A stretch of 64,000 bases of DNA from Vandiemenella viatica (GCA_031002005.1 JARYHS010008074.1:269577930-269641929), one strand, 5' to 3'. Positions 1 to 10,813 are shown, counted from the stretch's first letter. Program-made: numbers and translations. The notes: generated by a model not told the origin, from the letters alone.

Positions 1-640
1 CTATTATATGATTTGCAAACAAATTACCTGTAAACAATTAACACAGTCATTCATTAGCAAAATTAGTATCAAAATTCCCAATATGCCATCCTGTGGTATT
101 TCAACCATTTTGTCATTTTATTTTTTTTTTTTTTTTTTTGATAACTCTGCAATTTAGGTCTCAAGCCAAATAATCCTCGTTCCTTTATTTACACACAAAT
201 CGTTTTATTATTACAACCTTTACACAAGGTTCCTAAGTTTTTCATACAGATCTTACTTTCTTCTGTGTTAACTTTTTCTAACGCATTAACATTTAATACT
301 GTAAGCTATCATCTATTAAATTTTGGTCGTAGCAGAATAGTTCTTTCATTTATTTCTAACACAATTTCGCTATTTCTTATCATCAGTTCAGCAACTCCCT
401 GCTTGCTCTCTTTTTCTCTAATCTACTGTAGATAATGATATAGTTTTCTTCATCTTTAGTATCTTCTAAGATCTTCCACGTTTCTGTTACGAATAATTGC
501 AGTTTTTTCCAATTCGGACACCAAGGACCACGTGAAAGGGGGAGGAACTGCGCTCCTGTCCGAAATTTAACCGGGCCTGTAAGGCCCATCATAAAATTAT
601 TGTGGGAAAGTCTTGTATTGATATCTACGAACGTGTAACC
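1..640. other. AT-rich sequence, no gene recognised
   Basis: AT-rich DNA with a T run at about 121-139. Short minus-strand open frames around 380-590 carry no motif I can identify. They could be remnants of an old retroelement, but nothing supports a specific call. Confidence 0.5.
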
Positions 641-689
641 TTATATGTTCTGTATGATAAGTGTATTTTTTGCTTGTGAAATATGTAGC

Positions 690-870
690 TTATGAGGCGG
701 ACATTGGGGTCCGTCCCTGCATTCACCTAGATGACTGCAGGGAAACCACCTAAATATCGCAATCAGGACGGCTGTTACGCCAGGGCATGGGTTGTACCCG
801 GTCCCAAAGTACCTTCCCGATTCAACGTGCGGCGCCTCAACGCACCAAGCCACACAAGCAGGTTTTAAAA
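690..870. repeat. SINE-like fragment (weak)
   Basis: A patch richer in GC than its flanks contains 'agggaaaccacctaaat' followed by CAGGACGG and a 'gggttgtacccgg' stretch. It resembles the body of insect SINEs that carry a 'gggaaaccacc' motif. No box A/B pair or target-site duplication was identified, so the call rests on this motif only. Confidence 0.3.
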
Positions 871-1899
871 GGATATTTAGTTCCCGTTCGTTTTGTCTTA
901 CCAATGCAACAATTTTACCCTTTTCACCAGAAAATGGCGACAGCGAATCAGATCGCCGAAATATTGTGTAATTGTAAGTGTAATTACAACTCTCCTTTAA
1001 CTCGGCTAGTCACCCAAGAACAATGTTTATATATTTTACCCTTTTTTCCTTACGGTGTCATCATCATTCGGAGCCAATTCTACATTTCAGGTGGTGGGCT
1101 AAACTTGAGTATAAGGTAGATAGGTTCCAGAGCTACCGAGTTAAAGCCATTCCTTCAAACCAGCCAGTTGTCGTGTATGGGGTTTCTCTCTTGGCCATAA
1201 ACTTTCAGTTTTAAGGATTTGCTGGCAGAGCCCCTAAAAAGGCCACAGGAGCATTTCTCAAGGTTATACTGTCCCAATACCCTAGACGCCATATTTACGA
1301 AATTTTGTAAATCGTTTGTAATATTAGGGTCTCGATGATGTTTCTACATTAATGTTACATTAGATCCAACATCGCGGTTGGCTTTCACTTCGCTCCGCTT
1401 TGATACTTCTGTATTGTTTATTGTTTGGGGACTTTCGAGGTTTGCTAAACTATGTGGGTGCCCTAACTAAATAGGAATATAACACAAATTTTAAAATCTG
1501 CACCAATGATTTTGAACATTTTTGTATTTAAAACTTCTGACTTTATCCAAAAATAAGTATAAAGTAAAAAATTTTGTCGAGAGGGGGAGGCTAAGAACAC
1601 TTACCCGGGACACTAGAATCATATCGCTGGCCCTGTCTACGACCACTTTCACACGTTTAAAAAAAAGGTCGCCTGCTAAATAATAAGCTGCAAATGGAGT
1701 GGAGACAGTCGCGGTGCGGCGACCTCGATCACTCGATTGCCGGCCCCCTCGACGTGCCGCCCGCGTGCGGTGTACGCCTTGCACGGACGCCTTTCACACC
1801 CGCTTACGGCGGCCCTGCCTATGGTTCCCATAAAGGAGGGATTTAAATATTAGGTATATACATCTCTCAGTATTGAAAACATTTTCTTCAGGCCTAAGT
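871..1899. other. Unassigned sequence with GC-rich patch
   Basis: Mostly AT-rich, with a GC-rich patch at about 1690-1815 that ends in 'cttacggcggccctgcc'. The patch could be the end of a DNA transposon, but I found no matching inverted partner. No coding motif was recognised. Confidence 0.4.
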
Positions 1900-2690
1900 G
1901 GAATGGGGAACGTGATGATAAGAAAAGAAATTGGTGTCAACTATGTATGACTGGCTAAAGAAAAAATTCTTTAAGATAGCAATAACAAATAAATGGCTAG
2001 CGTAAGCAACAATAGATCGTTGTCGTCAGAGCTTAGATCACCGAAACAGCAACAGAACGTCAGACGAGGGGGAAAGCAACGCGCATCGCTAAACAGAAGT
2101 CAGTAATAGCTCAAGAAAATTAGGTCAAATGCCACGGGAAAAAAACTCGAAAGATCGGAAGTGCTGAAGAATCAGAATTAACACACAATCCTAAAGTCAA
2201 GGAAGTTTCGTGGAATCTAAACCTATCAGAGGTGCTTAGCCTAGTACCACAAACATTTGACAGTAGCAAGAAGCAGTTATAGGACTTTATTGATCACTGT
2301 GATGGAACTAGTAGCACCAGCGGTCCCTAATTTGTTAATATATTTACAAATATATATAGATATATTATCAAATTGATGGTCAGAAATAAGGTAGCAACGT
2401 GACCAGAGATAAGGACAGTACTGGCAAAAACTACAGGTACCATAGGACAATTTATTATTACTCTCCTTTCATGTTTATAAGTAAGCAAGAAGTGGGAGAA
2501 AATATAGTAGACTGGGTTAAGGGGTTCAGAGACGAACAAATAAAAAGCATAATAAAGACCAGGTGTCAGATTAGTCTGGTAGAGCTACTGGAAATAGTAG
2601 TGGAGGAAGATTGTTTAATGTTGATAATACAGAAAAATTACAGCATAAAAATCAAGGTTAAAAAAGGACTTCGATAGAATTATTGTTTCT
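1900..2690 (+). pseudogene. Degraded gag-like retroelement fragment
   Basis: Conceptual translation across several frames gives phrases typical of LTR-retrotransposon Gag proteins. 'LSLVPQTFDSSKKQL' followed by 'FIDHCDG' falls near 2250-2310. 'KQEVGENIVDWVKGFRDE' falls near 2484-2540, the kind of segment that precedes the C-terminal part of Gag. The reading frame is broken repeatedly by stops and frameshifts, and no LTR pair was located around it. The RTE element that follows seems to have inserted near its right edge. The gag assignment rests on general similarity and is tentative; it could be another retroelement ORF1. Confidence 0.3.
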
Positions 2691-3099
2691 CATGCAGAAA
2701 AATTAAGGGTTTGGGAGGGACTCATCCAAACGTATCTCAACCACTCCTTCATGTAATGCACCCTGTTTGCACGGACGAGTCTCTGGTGACTGAAATTTTC
2801 CCAGTATAAGGAGTCACCCGCTGCTTGCCAACGGCCTCCTAACGGAGAGCGGAGTGCGATCGTAGCCACCCTCGGAGTTGGAAACGGCCCCTAAAGGCGG
2901 ATGAATCAGAAATTATCAACAGCAAGGTGATACAGAAGGAAACGAGAAACCACTGCATTAAAGGCACTAAGAGTACCCCGAGAACATACAATATTCTCAA
3001 ATTACATTTATCACAATGGTTTCTACCTGGGTAAAATAGTTCCTCAATCAGTTCTCTGGGTGGGGATAGCTCAGAGAGAAGTCATCAATCTAATGGATA

Positions 3100-3637
3100 G
3101 AAACATTCGAGTCGGAGTGTGGAATGTTAGAATTCTGAATAGGACAGGTAGATTATAAGATTTAAAAATGGAAATGGAATGATTTAAGTTATATATCGTT
3201 GAGATAATGTGTAAGAATTTCTGGTCTGGGAAACACAGAATAATAAACCAAATAGCTGTCAGTGGAGTTACTGGTGTAGTATTTGTAATGAACAAGAGAG
3301 TACGGAAACGGGTAAGTTATTATGAGCAGTTTAGTGACAGGATTATTTCGATAAGGTTGTAAACTAAGCCAGCCCCAACCACGTTAGTACGACGTCACAG
3401 GAAGATGACGAAGAAATAGAGAAAATATAGGTCGAAATTGAAGAATTAATCAAATATATGAAGGTGAAGGCAAATCTGATAATCATGGGTGATTGGAATG
3501 CGGTAGTGGGAGAAGGAAAAGAAGGTAACACAGTAGGAAGTTTTGGTCTAGGAGAAAGAAATGACTGAGGAAGCAGCATGTCAAAGATATAAGCTAGTTG
3601 TGGTAAACACACTATTTAAGAACCATACAAGAAGGAT
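3100..3637 (+). pseudogene. RTE endonuclease domain, N-terminal part
   Basis: The translation opens with 'IRVGVWNVRILNRTGRL', the usual first strand of an apurinic-like (EEP) endonuclease of RTE elements. Near 3485-3510 it reads 'IMGDWNAVVGEG', which contains the conserved GDWN catalytic-loop motif. Several in-frame stops and frameshifts occur (for example just after 'NRTGRL' and after 'GLGERND'). The domain is cut at 3637 by the solo LTR and resumes at 4951. In an active element this enzyme nicks target DNA to prime reverse transcription. Confidence 0.75.
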
Positions 3638-4950
3638 TGTAATATACCTATAACCTCGCCAAAACAATTCAGAAGGGGGCGTTTTCCATATAATTTACAT
3701 AGTCAATAACTTTTATTAAATTTTCTTAACATTAAAGAACTTTTTTAATTAATTTTAAACAATTTTCGTAAAAGACATAAGTTTCAAATAAAATGGTTTT
3801 CCAGACATAATGAATTTCCACTAGAAAAGATTAAAACGATGATCATTTTAAGGTGGTTTTGTGTGCTCTAAAAATTTTGTTTCAAAGAGATTTCGATTTT
3901 TAGTGATATTATGCCATATTCTCGGAGGAACTAAAGTGAAAAATTTGAAATTATTAATTAATGCAAAGAGCTACGTTAGATTTTGATGTCAGGTTGTTAT
4001 CAACATCGGGAAAACCACCCTGATTATAAAATTTGAGTAATTAAATATATTTTTTTCTGAATGAAGATAAAAACATAATTTGTAACCAAATGGGAAGAGG
4101 TTCAGGAAATAGATAAAATCGTGTAGATTAAGATCATGATCTCAGCTTTGGAAAAAGTTGAGGATTTCAAGGAGAAATATTTTCTAAATTTCATTATTAA
4201 GGTATTGTAGACAGTTCGTGCTAAAATATTTACATCTCGAAATTAAATGAAAATTTGTAGAAGCACTATTAGGGGGAAATAAGTAAGGTTTTAAAATTAA
4301 GAGCAAGTGGCACTAAGAATAGTTACAGCCTAAAATATAAAGTGGTTAGCGTGATATTAATTTTAGAAATTATGGGATGACGTCATATTTCTCAATTTGT
4401 GTTTAAGTAGGAGTCAGCCATATTTTATTTCGGGCAAATTTCAACAAGGTTGGTCAACGGACGGTCAGGTTCGCAATTAACACCATACGATAAGCCGGGT
4501 TGGTAAGAACAATCGGACTTACGATGTTTAGTGTGTGAAGCTACCACACCCAAGAGCTAATAGCAATCTGTGAGTTGTGCAGAATTAACATGAGTTAGAA
4601 AAACTTTTAGGAACTGTTTCATCCACTTTGTTGTGGGGAGTGATGTGACTTGATCTACCTGTTATCTTTGTCAAGGATGTATTTGGTTGATGTCTTGTCA
4701 TTAGGTCTACAACTGATACCAGTCAACATGCTATAAACTTTTCGGAATATATTTGAGTTTTTATTGAAAGTAACTTTTATTTATTTCAAAAGTGCATCCT
4801 GTTAGTTATTACAGGTTAATTTAATAGCATGGTGACTTTCTAATGAACTATGCATCTCACAAATCTGATTTTTAAGCACTGACAGTATCAGTAACGGACA
4901 CAATTTATGTATTGTGTGCCAAACCCTTAGCATGCCACTGTGCCATGACA
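3638..4950. mobile_element. Probable solo LTR, 1313 bp
   Basis: This AT-rich block interrupts the RTE endonuclease in the middle of the segment that should read 'HTRRIYTWKSPGD'. It begins TGTAA and ends TGACA, so it carries the TGT...ACA ends typical of long terminal repeats. It is flanked by a 4 bp direct repeat GGAT (3634-3637 and 4951-4954), as made by gypsy-type integrases. No coding sequence or second LTR is present inside, which fits a solo LTR left by recombination. No other copy exists in this window to confirm the ends, and 1.3 kb is long for an insect LTR. A non-autonomous DNA element with unrecognised ends remains possible. Confidence 0.5.
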
Positions 4951-5511
4951 GGATATATACCTGGAAAAGTCCAGGGGATACATGTAGATTATATCATGGT
5001 CAAACAGAGATTCAGGAACCAGTTCTAGGCTGTAAAGCATATCCTGGAGCAAACATAGACTCTGACCCTAATCTGATAGTTATGAAGTGCAGGCTGAAAT
5101 ACAAGAAAACGAGGAAGCAATATAAGCCGAACAGACTGGTAGTAAAAAACAGAAACAATCTAACATGAGAGAAAAATTTGCAGAAATGGTAGATGTGGAT
5201 ATGAGAAGTAACAGAGTATGAATGGAATGCATTGAAGAGAGAAATAATGAAACCTGGTAAAGAAACATGAGGCTTCCTCAGATCACAGAGGAAATTTTGG
5301 ATCTGAGGAGATGGAACAAAAATGCTCAGGATGACGCAGGAAAGGCGCAATACAGACAATTTAGAAATCGAATAAACAGGAAATGCAAAAAAGCAAAACT
5401 AAAATGGCTACGAGAAAAATGTGAAGAAGTAGAAAAGGAAATGGTCGTAGGTAAAGTACATGTGGCACATAGGAAGATCAAACAAAATTTTGGAGAATTG
5501 AAGAAATGAGA
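4951..5511 (+). pseudogene. RTE endonuclease C-terminal part and linker
   Basis: The first residues are 'IYTWKSPGDTCRLYH', continuing the endonuclease exactly where the LTR broke it. 'VLGCKAYPGANIDSD' follows, matching the final strand of RTE endonucleases where an S-D-H is expected; here the histidine is replaced by proline ('SDPN'). From about 5267 to 5508 a Lys/Glu-rich linker reads 'RIMRLPQITEEIL' and 'INRKCKKAKLKWLREKCEE', typical of the region between endonuclease and reverse transcriptase. A Tc1-like element is inserted directly afterwards. Confidence 0.75.
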
Positions 5512-5513
5512 TA

Positions 5514-5540
5514 CACTCCTGGAAATTGAAATAAGAACAC
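5514..5540 (+). repeat. Tc1-like left terminal inverted repeat
   Basis: A 27 bp repeat whose reverse complement matches 6908-6934 without mismatch. It is preceded by the TA target site and is probably the transposase binding end. Confidence 0.95.
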
Positions 5541-5786
5541 ATTGACGCCGGTGTGTAAGAACCACCATACTTGCTCCGGACACTACGAGAGGGCTGTACA
5601 AGCAATGATCAAACGCACGGCACAGCGGACACACCAGGAACAGCAGTGTTGGCCGTCGAAGGGCGCTAGCTGCGCAGCGGTTGGGCACCGTCGCAGTCAG
5701 TGTCAGCCAGTTTGCCGTGGCATACGGAGCTCCATCTCAGTCTTTAACACTAGTAGCATGCCCGACAGCGTGTACGTGAACCGTAT

Positions 5787-6779
5787 GTGCAGTTGACGGA
5801 CTTTGAGCGAGGGCGTATAGTGGGCATGCGGGAGGCCGAGTGGACGTACCGCCGAATTGCTCAACATGTGGGGCGCGAGGTCTCCACAGTACATCGATGT
5901 TGTCGCCAGTGGTCGGCGGAAGGTGCACGTGCCCGTCGACCTGGGTCCGGACAGCAGCGACGCACGGACGCACGCCAAGACCGTCGCATCCTACGCAGTG
6001 CCGTAGGGGACCGCACCGCCACTTCCCGGCAAATTAGGGACACTGTTGCTCCTGGGGTATCAGAGAGGACCATTCGCAACCATCTCCATGAAGCTGGGCT
6101 ACGGTCCCGCGCACCGTTAGGTCGTCTTCCGCTCACGCCCCAACATCGTGCAGCCCGCCTCCAGTGGTGTCGCGACAGGCGTGTATGGAGGGACGAATGG
6201 AGACGTGTCGTCTTCAGTGATGAGAGTCGCTTCTGCTTTGGTGCCAATGATGGTCGTATGCGTGTTTGGCGCCGTGCAGGTGAGCGCCACAATCAGGACT
6301 GCATACGACCGAGGCACACAGGGCCAACACCCGGCATCATGGTGTGGGGAGCGATCCCCTACACTGGCCGTACACCTCTGGTGATCGTCGAGGGGACACT
6401 GAACAATGCACGGTACATTCAAACCGTCATCGAACCCATCGTTCTACCATTCCTAGACCAGCAAGGGAACATGCTCTTCCAACAAGACAATGCACGTCCA
6501 CATGTATCCCGTGCCACCCAACGTGCTCTAGAAGGTGTAAGTCAACTACCCTGGCCAGCGAGATCTCCGGATCTGTCCCCCATTGAGCATGTTTGGGACT
6601 GGATGAAACGTCGTCTCACGCGGCCTGCACGTCCAGCACAAACGCTGGTCCAGCTGAGGCGCCAGGTGGAAATGGCTTGGCATGCCGTTCCACAGGACTA
6701 CATCCAGCACCTCTACGATCGTCTCCATGGGAGAATTGCAGCCTGCATTGCTGCGAAAGGAGGATATACACGGTACTAG
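5787..6779 (+). CDS. Tc1-like DDE transposase
   Basis: A 330-residue frame encoding a cut-and-paste transposase of the Tc1/mariner superfamily. Residues 1-100 form a paired-type helix-turn-helix DNA-binding region (for example 'YRRIAQHVGREVSTVHRC'). The catalytic domain has D145 in 'VFSDESRF', D234 in 'FQQDNARPH' and E267 in 'SPDLSPIEHVWDW'; the D-E gap is 32 residues. The open frame begins at a GTG. An ATG at 5758 lies in another frame and is followed by a peptide that would fit the usual start of this protein if one base had been lost between 5758 and 5787. The copy may therefore be inactive despite its otherwise intact catalytic domain. The next in-frame Met is residue 14. Confidence 0.9.
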   Translation: MQLTDFERGRIVGMREAEWTYRRIAQHVGREVSTVHRCCRQWSAEGARARRPGSGQQRRTDARQDRRILRSAVGDRTATSRQIRDTVAPGVSERTIRNHLHEAGLRSRAPLGRLPLTPQHRAARLQWCRDRRVWRDEWRRVVFSDESRFCFGANDGRMRVWRRAGERHNQDCIRPRHTGPTPGIMVWGAIPYTGRTPLVIVEGTLNNARYIQTVIEPIVLPFLDQQGNMLFQQDNARPHVSRATQRALEGVSQLPWPARSPDLSPIEHVWDWMKRRLTRPARPAQTLVQLRRQVEMAWHAVPQDYIQHLYDRLHGRIAACIAAKGGYTRY

Positions 6780-6907
6780 GGCCGACATTGTGCATGCTCT
6801 GTTGTCTGTGTCTATGTGCCTATGGTTCTGTCTGTGTGGTCATGTGTTGTATCTGACCCCAGGAATGTGTATATAAAGTTTCCCATTCCTGGGACAATGA
6901 ATTCACG

Positions 6908-6934
6908 GTGTTCTTATTTCAATTTCCAGGAGTG
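6908..6934 (-). repeat. Tc1-like right terminal inverted repeat
   Basis: Perfect reverse complement of the left 27 bp repeat, followed by TA at 6935-6936. Confidence 0.95.
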
Positions 6935-6936
6935 TA

Positions 6937-7960
6937 TAAGCTATTAAGCTCAGACGATAGAGGTAGCCGATGGGAAGAAAACATTGAGAAATTGAATGAT
7001 GAGGTCTACTTGAAAAATAGCGTAATGGAAAAGGAAGGTAATGTCAACAATGATGACTTATGAGATCCTGTTTTGAGGACAAAATTCGATAATGGTTTGA
7101 ATGACTTTAAATCAAATAAGGCAATTCAACTGATAAGATCTCTGCAGAATTTCTGAAATTCCAAGGAGAAATGGAATCAAAATATTATTCAAACTTATAT
7201 CAAAAAGTAATGAAACAGGAGAAATTCATACTGATTTTTAGAAAAAGTATCATCTTCAAACTTTCGAAGAAAGCACAAGGCGACAAATATGAGGATTATT
7301 GAACCATAAGTCTAACATCACATGCTTCAAAATTACTGACCAGAACAAAATACCGAAGAATGGAAAGGGTAGTAGAAGTGATAGTTGGTGAAAATCAGAT
7401 TGGGTTTAGGAAAAACCACGGTACAAGGAAAGCAATTCTGGCTTTAAGATTAATACTTGAAGGGTGGGTCAAGACAAACAAACATACTTTTATGGCGTTT
7501 GTTGATTTAGAAAAAGCTTTTGATAATGTTAGGTGGGACAAGACGCTCAAAATTTTAATGAAGTCAGATATACAATATCGAGATAGAATAATACGTTATA
7601 AACAATATAAGTATCAAGAGACGATAATAAAAGTAGAGAATCACGAGAGACATGCATCATTTAAAAGGGCGTGAGACTAGGTTGTAGTCTATCCTAGTTA
7701 ATATTCATCATGTATGTAGAGAAAGCAATAAAGGAAGTGAAAGAAAAATTTGAATGTGGCATAAGTGTCTAAAGAGAAATAAAAAATCAGTATGCTACAA
7801 TTTGCTGATGACATTGTCTTTCTAGCAGAACAGGATGAGGATATTGAGAAGCTACTGAATGTCATGAACAAAATACTGAAGGAAGATTGTGGACTAAATA
7901 TAAATCAATGCAAGACAAAAATTATAAAATTTAGCAGAAATGGTACCAATCACAGTAGAT
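6937..7960 (+). pseudogene. RTE reverse transcriptase part of copy 1
   Basis: The sequence resumes after the Tc1 insertion with 'SRWEENIEKLN' and then runs through the reverse transcriptase domain. Recognisable blocks are 'NQIGFRKNHGTRKAILAL', 'FVDLEKAFDNVRWDK' (first catalytic aspartate, near 7500) and 'MLQFADDIVFLAEQ' (FADD catalytic box, near 7792). Stops interrupt the frame between blocks, for example after 'FKRA' near 7674, where 'GVRQGCSLSP' should follow. It aligns with residues 1-310 of the right-edge copy. A second LINE is inserted at about 7961. Confidence 0.85.
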
Positions 7961-8290
7961 TTTTCTATCATCCACCAGATGCGGGCGTAACAATTGCCAG
8001 AGACTTAAGGAATAATGTAAATAATATAGCCCTCAAATTTCCGGACCATACAATAATGCTAGGTAGTGACTGCATATATCGACTGGACTAATTACGTTAC
8101 TGGTGGCACGGATAAAGCAGCTTGCGAAATCATTCTAGACCATATCTCAAATCACAATCTTGAGAAGCTCGTAACTGAATCAACGCGAATGGTAATGAAA
8201 ATATTTTAGATATTCTCATTGCAAATGGGCCTGAATTATTCACGGACATTTCTACCACCATGGGAATAAGTGATCACAAAGTTGGAAATG
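7961..8290 (+). pseudogene. LINE endonuclease fragment
   Basis: Translation gives 'FYHPPDAGVTIARDLRNN', then 'YVTGGTDKAACEIILDHI' and, after frameshifts, 'TTMGISDHKVGNATVKL'. The SDHK motif is the terminal His-containing strand of an EEP endonuclease. The expected 'GGDFN'-type motif is degraded to 'LGSDCIYRLD'. The protein start is missing because of the 5' truncation. Confidence 0.65.
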
Positions 8291-8383
8291 CTACAGTAAA
8301 ATTAACAACCGCGCGCAAAAAGAAAAAAAGACAGGATCGGTTACAGATTCGAACAGGCTTTAAAGGCGTGTTTTAGATCGTTT

Positions 8384-8944
8384 TTGACGCGTAATTACCT
8401 TAGCTTCATAGTAGCAAGAGGCACCGTTGAAGAGATGTGGCATCGATTCAAACATATATTCAGGGAAAGTATAGACTTGCATATACCGAAACGGACAATC
8501 AGGGAAGGGATTTCGCCCTCATGGTATACACACGACGTTAAAAGGTTACTCAAGAAGCAAAGGAACATACATGCACTATCAATAAGGACAATGCATCGGA
8601 TTGATTTAGCTAACTTAGTGGAAATAAGGGGACATGTTAAGAATGTGATGCGTGAGGCCTTTATTGACTTTCGTTGCAATTCTCTCTCTAAGAGCCTCAC
8701 CAAAAATCCTAAAAAATTTTGGTCGTATGTAAAAGAAGTTAGCTATAGTGGCAACAATAAGCCATTTATAATAGAAGACTGTCAGGAAGTTGACGACAGC
8801 CGCTGTAAGGCTACCGTTTTTAACACCGAATTTAAAAATTCATTCACTTGCGAAAACATTCCCACTTTACCACATCAGGTTGAATTTGTGTCAAAGATAC
8901 GCCGGGAAAGCCTAGTTTCTCAGGTTGAATTAGAGATGGATTAG
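8384..8944 (+). pseudogene. LINE inter-domain linker open segment
   Basis: A 186-residue open stretch with 'ISPSWYTHDVKRLLKKQRN' and 'SLTKNPKKFWSYVKEVS', the typical region between endonuclease and reverse transcriptase of Jockey/CR1-type LINEs ('...W...I...I+.++K...+...F...K..PK.FW.Y+...'). It is the longest undamaged part of this LINE. It is not an independent gene. Confidence 0.7.
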
Positions 8945-10315
8945 GTAGAAACTGATAGCGTAGGTATTGTAAAGCAATTAAAGCTCCTGAAGTGAGGTAA
9001 AGAGCTGGGTCCAGATGGTATACCGGTAAGAGTATTTTCAGAATACGCGGAGGAAATTGAACTGTTTCTGTCAGATTTATTCCATAAATCTTTAGAAGAG
9101 AAAAAGTACCTTCTGACTGGAAAATAGCCCTTCCGAGAAAGGAGATCGGAGTGATCCTAGGAATTATCGAGCCATATCTCTAACATCTGTAAGCAGTAGA
9201 ATTCTGGAGCATGTCATGTGCTCTAACATTATGAAGTTTCTAGACGAGTTACTGAAACTGTGTCAACACGGATTTCAGCAGAAGAGATCGTGTGAAACAC
9301 AACTGGCAGGTTCACAAGTTTATGCAATTTTCTTGGATTTTCGATAAGCTTTTGATTCTGTACCATACAACTGACATTTAGTGGAGATTCGAGCATACGG
9401 TATATCGGATCAGATTTGTTAACGACTACGTGATTTCCAAACTGGTCGACCACAGTATGTCGTTGTTGACGGGAAGCCTCTTCTAATCAAGATGTTACTT
9501 CGGGCGTTCCACAAGGAAGTGTAATAGGATCACTTCTTTTCTTAATTTCTTAATTTTTATAAATGATCTAGGTTGCGATTATTTGCCAATGATGCAGTTA
9601 TCTATAGGGATATAAGGTGCTCTGACGATTGCTTAGAAATTCAGCACGATTTGGATGCTATTTCCGAATGGTGCCGTAAATGGCAGCTTAGGCCTTCACT
9701 TAACTGCAAAGAGTGCAAGGCAACACGAATAAGTAACAACAAGAATCAGTTTATTCACGAGTAAAAACTAAAGAAATTCAGTTGTTAACAGGGTTGATTC
9801 CCTGAAGTATCTGGGGGTAATAGTACAAAGCAACATGAAATGGGACTTGCACATAACTTCCGTCGTAGTCAAAGCTAATTCTAAATTACGATTCATAGGT
9901 CGTGTTTTGAGGAATTGTAATGCTCATACAAAGGAAATAGCGTATAAAACACTAGTACGTCCGCATCTGGATTACTGTTGTGGAGTTTGGGATCGGTATT
10001 GCAAGGGCTTGATTGACTCACTGCAGAGGTCAGAGAGGAGAGGAGTGACTGATTGTTACAGTCCATTTGAAAGCGTCACAGAATTGATACACAGATCGGG
10101 CTGGGATCGTTTGGAAGAAAGACGACGTCGTTTACGTTTGAATTTATTGGAGAATATGTTAAATTCATTGACTTACGAGTGTAATGAAATACTTCTTCCA
10201 CCAGCCTATTTAGGTCGGAACGACTGAAAGGATAAGATTCGGGAAATAAGATGTTGTACTGATGTTTCAACGTATTCTTTCTTTCCTCGTGCTATTCGGG
10301 ATTGGAATGCCCAGA
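8945..10315 (+). pseudogene. LINE reverse transcriptase and C-terminus, decayed
   Basis: Recognisable blocks in order are 'GPDGIPVRVFSEYAEEIE', 'TSGVPQGSVIGSLLFL', 'LRLFANDAVIYRDIR' (9573-9620), 'YLGVIVQSNMKWDLHI' and 'VRPHLDYCCGVWDRY'. The ending resembles 'FFPRAIRDWN'. The catalytic box reads FAND rather than F/YADD, so the first metal-binding aspartate is replaced by asparagine. Several frameshifts and stops also break the frame. Confidence 0.75.
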
Positions 10316-10380
10316 ATTAAGATTGGTGCTTAGAATCCTCTGCCACCCACAATGTTTGTCAATTGCAGAGTATGGATGTA

Positions 10381-10813
10381 GAAAATTAGGATCAAATGCG
10401 ATAGGAAAAGTAAGTGAATTCTGCTACTTGGGAAGCAAAATTACAACTGATGGCCGAAGCAGGGATGGTGTTAAAACTATAATAGCACTAGCAAAAAGAT
10501 CTTAATGAAAATGAACGAGTTTTGGAAATGGTGGGTGAGGAAACAAGTTTGTGGAAAAAAGCTTACAGAAATAAGAGACAGGATGGTAGGTCATGTTTTG
10601 AGACATGCTGGATTGGTTAATTTGTCAATAGAGTGAACGGTTTAAGATAAGGACTGTAGAAGAAGACAGGGATAAGAATATATGAAGCAGATAATTGAAG
10701 ACGTGGGTTGTAAGGGGTATCTAGAGATAAAGAGGTTAGGACAAGGTAGGAAGGGATGGAGGATTGCTTCAAATCAGTCGAAAAACTGAAGACGGAGAAG
10801 AAGAAGAAGAAAG
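10381..10813 (+). pseudogene. RTE C-terminal end and GAA tail, copy 1
   Basis: 'KVSEFCYLGSKITTDGRSRD' and 'KTIIALAKRS' match the right-edge copy. An internal deletion removes the segment around 'LYGSETWTLG'; the sequence jumps to 'NERVLEMVGEE'. The end reads through 'HVLRHAGLVN' to a run of GAA at about 10,795-10,813. This tail marks the 3' end of the insertion. Confidence 0.8.

Larger units (their letters stand above)
5514..6934 (+). mobile_element. Tc1-like transposon, nearly intact, 1421 bp
   Basis: Both ends carry a perfect 27 bp terminal inverted repeat (5514-5540 and 6908-6934) that begins CACTCCTGGAAATTG. A TA dinucleotide flanks each side (5512-5513 and 6935-6936), the standard Tc1/mariner target duplication. 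One long transposase frame fills the interior. The element sits inside the RTE linker region and splits it. Its base composition is clearly richer in GC than the surrounding DNA, and the lack of internal decay shows it is much younger than its host element. From memory it closely resembles a Tc1-like family that is very abundant in grasshoppers. Confidence 0.95.
7961..10380 (+). mobile_element. 5'-truncated LINE inserted in the RTE
   Basis: This block interrupts the RTE between 'NTSRL' and 'GSDAIGE' and has the same orientation. It starts inside an endonuclease domain, so it is 5'-truncated, as target-primed insertions usually are. Its end reads 'gcagagtatggatgta', and GTAGA occurs at both junctions (7955-7959 and just at 10,378-10,382). 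This resembles the (GTAGAT)n tails of an orthopteran LINE as I remember it. The reverse transcriptase places it in the Jockey/CR1 group; I cannot name the clade. Confidence 0.75.
2700..10813 (+). mobile_element. RTE-type LINE, copy 1, broken by three insertions
   Basis: A non-LTR retrotransposon on the plus strand. It has a 5' UTR-like start (about 2700-3090), an endonuclease domain, a linker, a reverse transcriptase and a C-terminal region, and ends near 10,813 in a run of GAA repeats. The pieces align in order with the copy at the right window edge (62.4-64 kb). The element is split by a probable solo LTR (3638-4950), a Tc1-like transposon (5514-6934) and another LINE (about 7961-10,380). 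Stops and frameshifts in every domain show it is dead. The start position is approximate, set where the upstream gag-like sequence stops. Confidence 0.85.

Noticed and set aside
5861..6422. Antisense frames of 100-143 residues over the Tc1 transposase
   Set aside because: They are opposite-strand shadows of a GC-rich gene and contain no recognisable domain.
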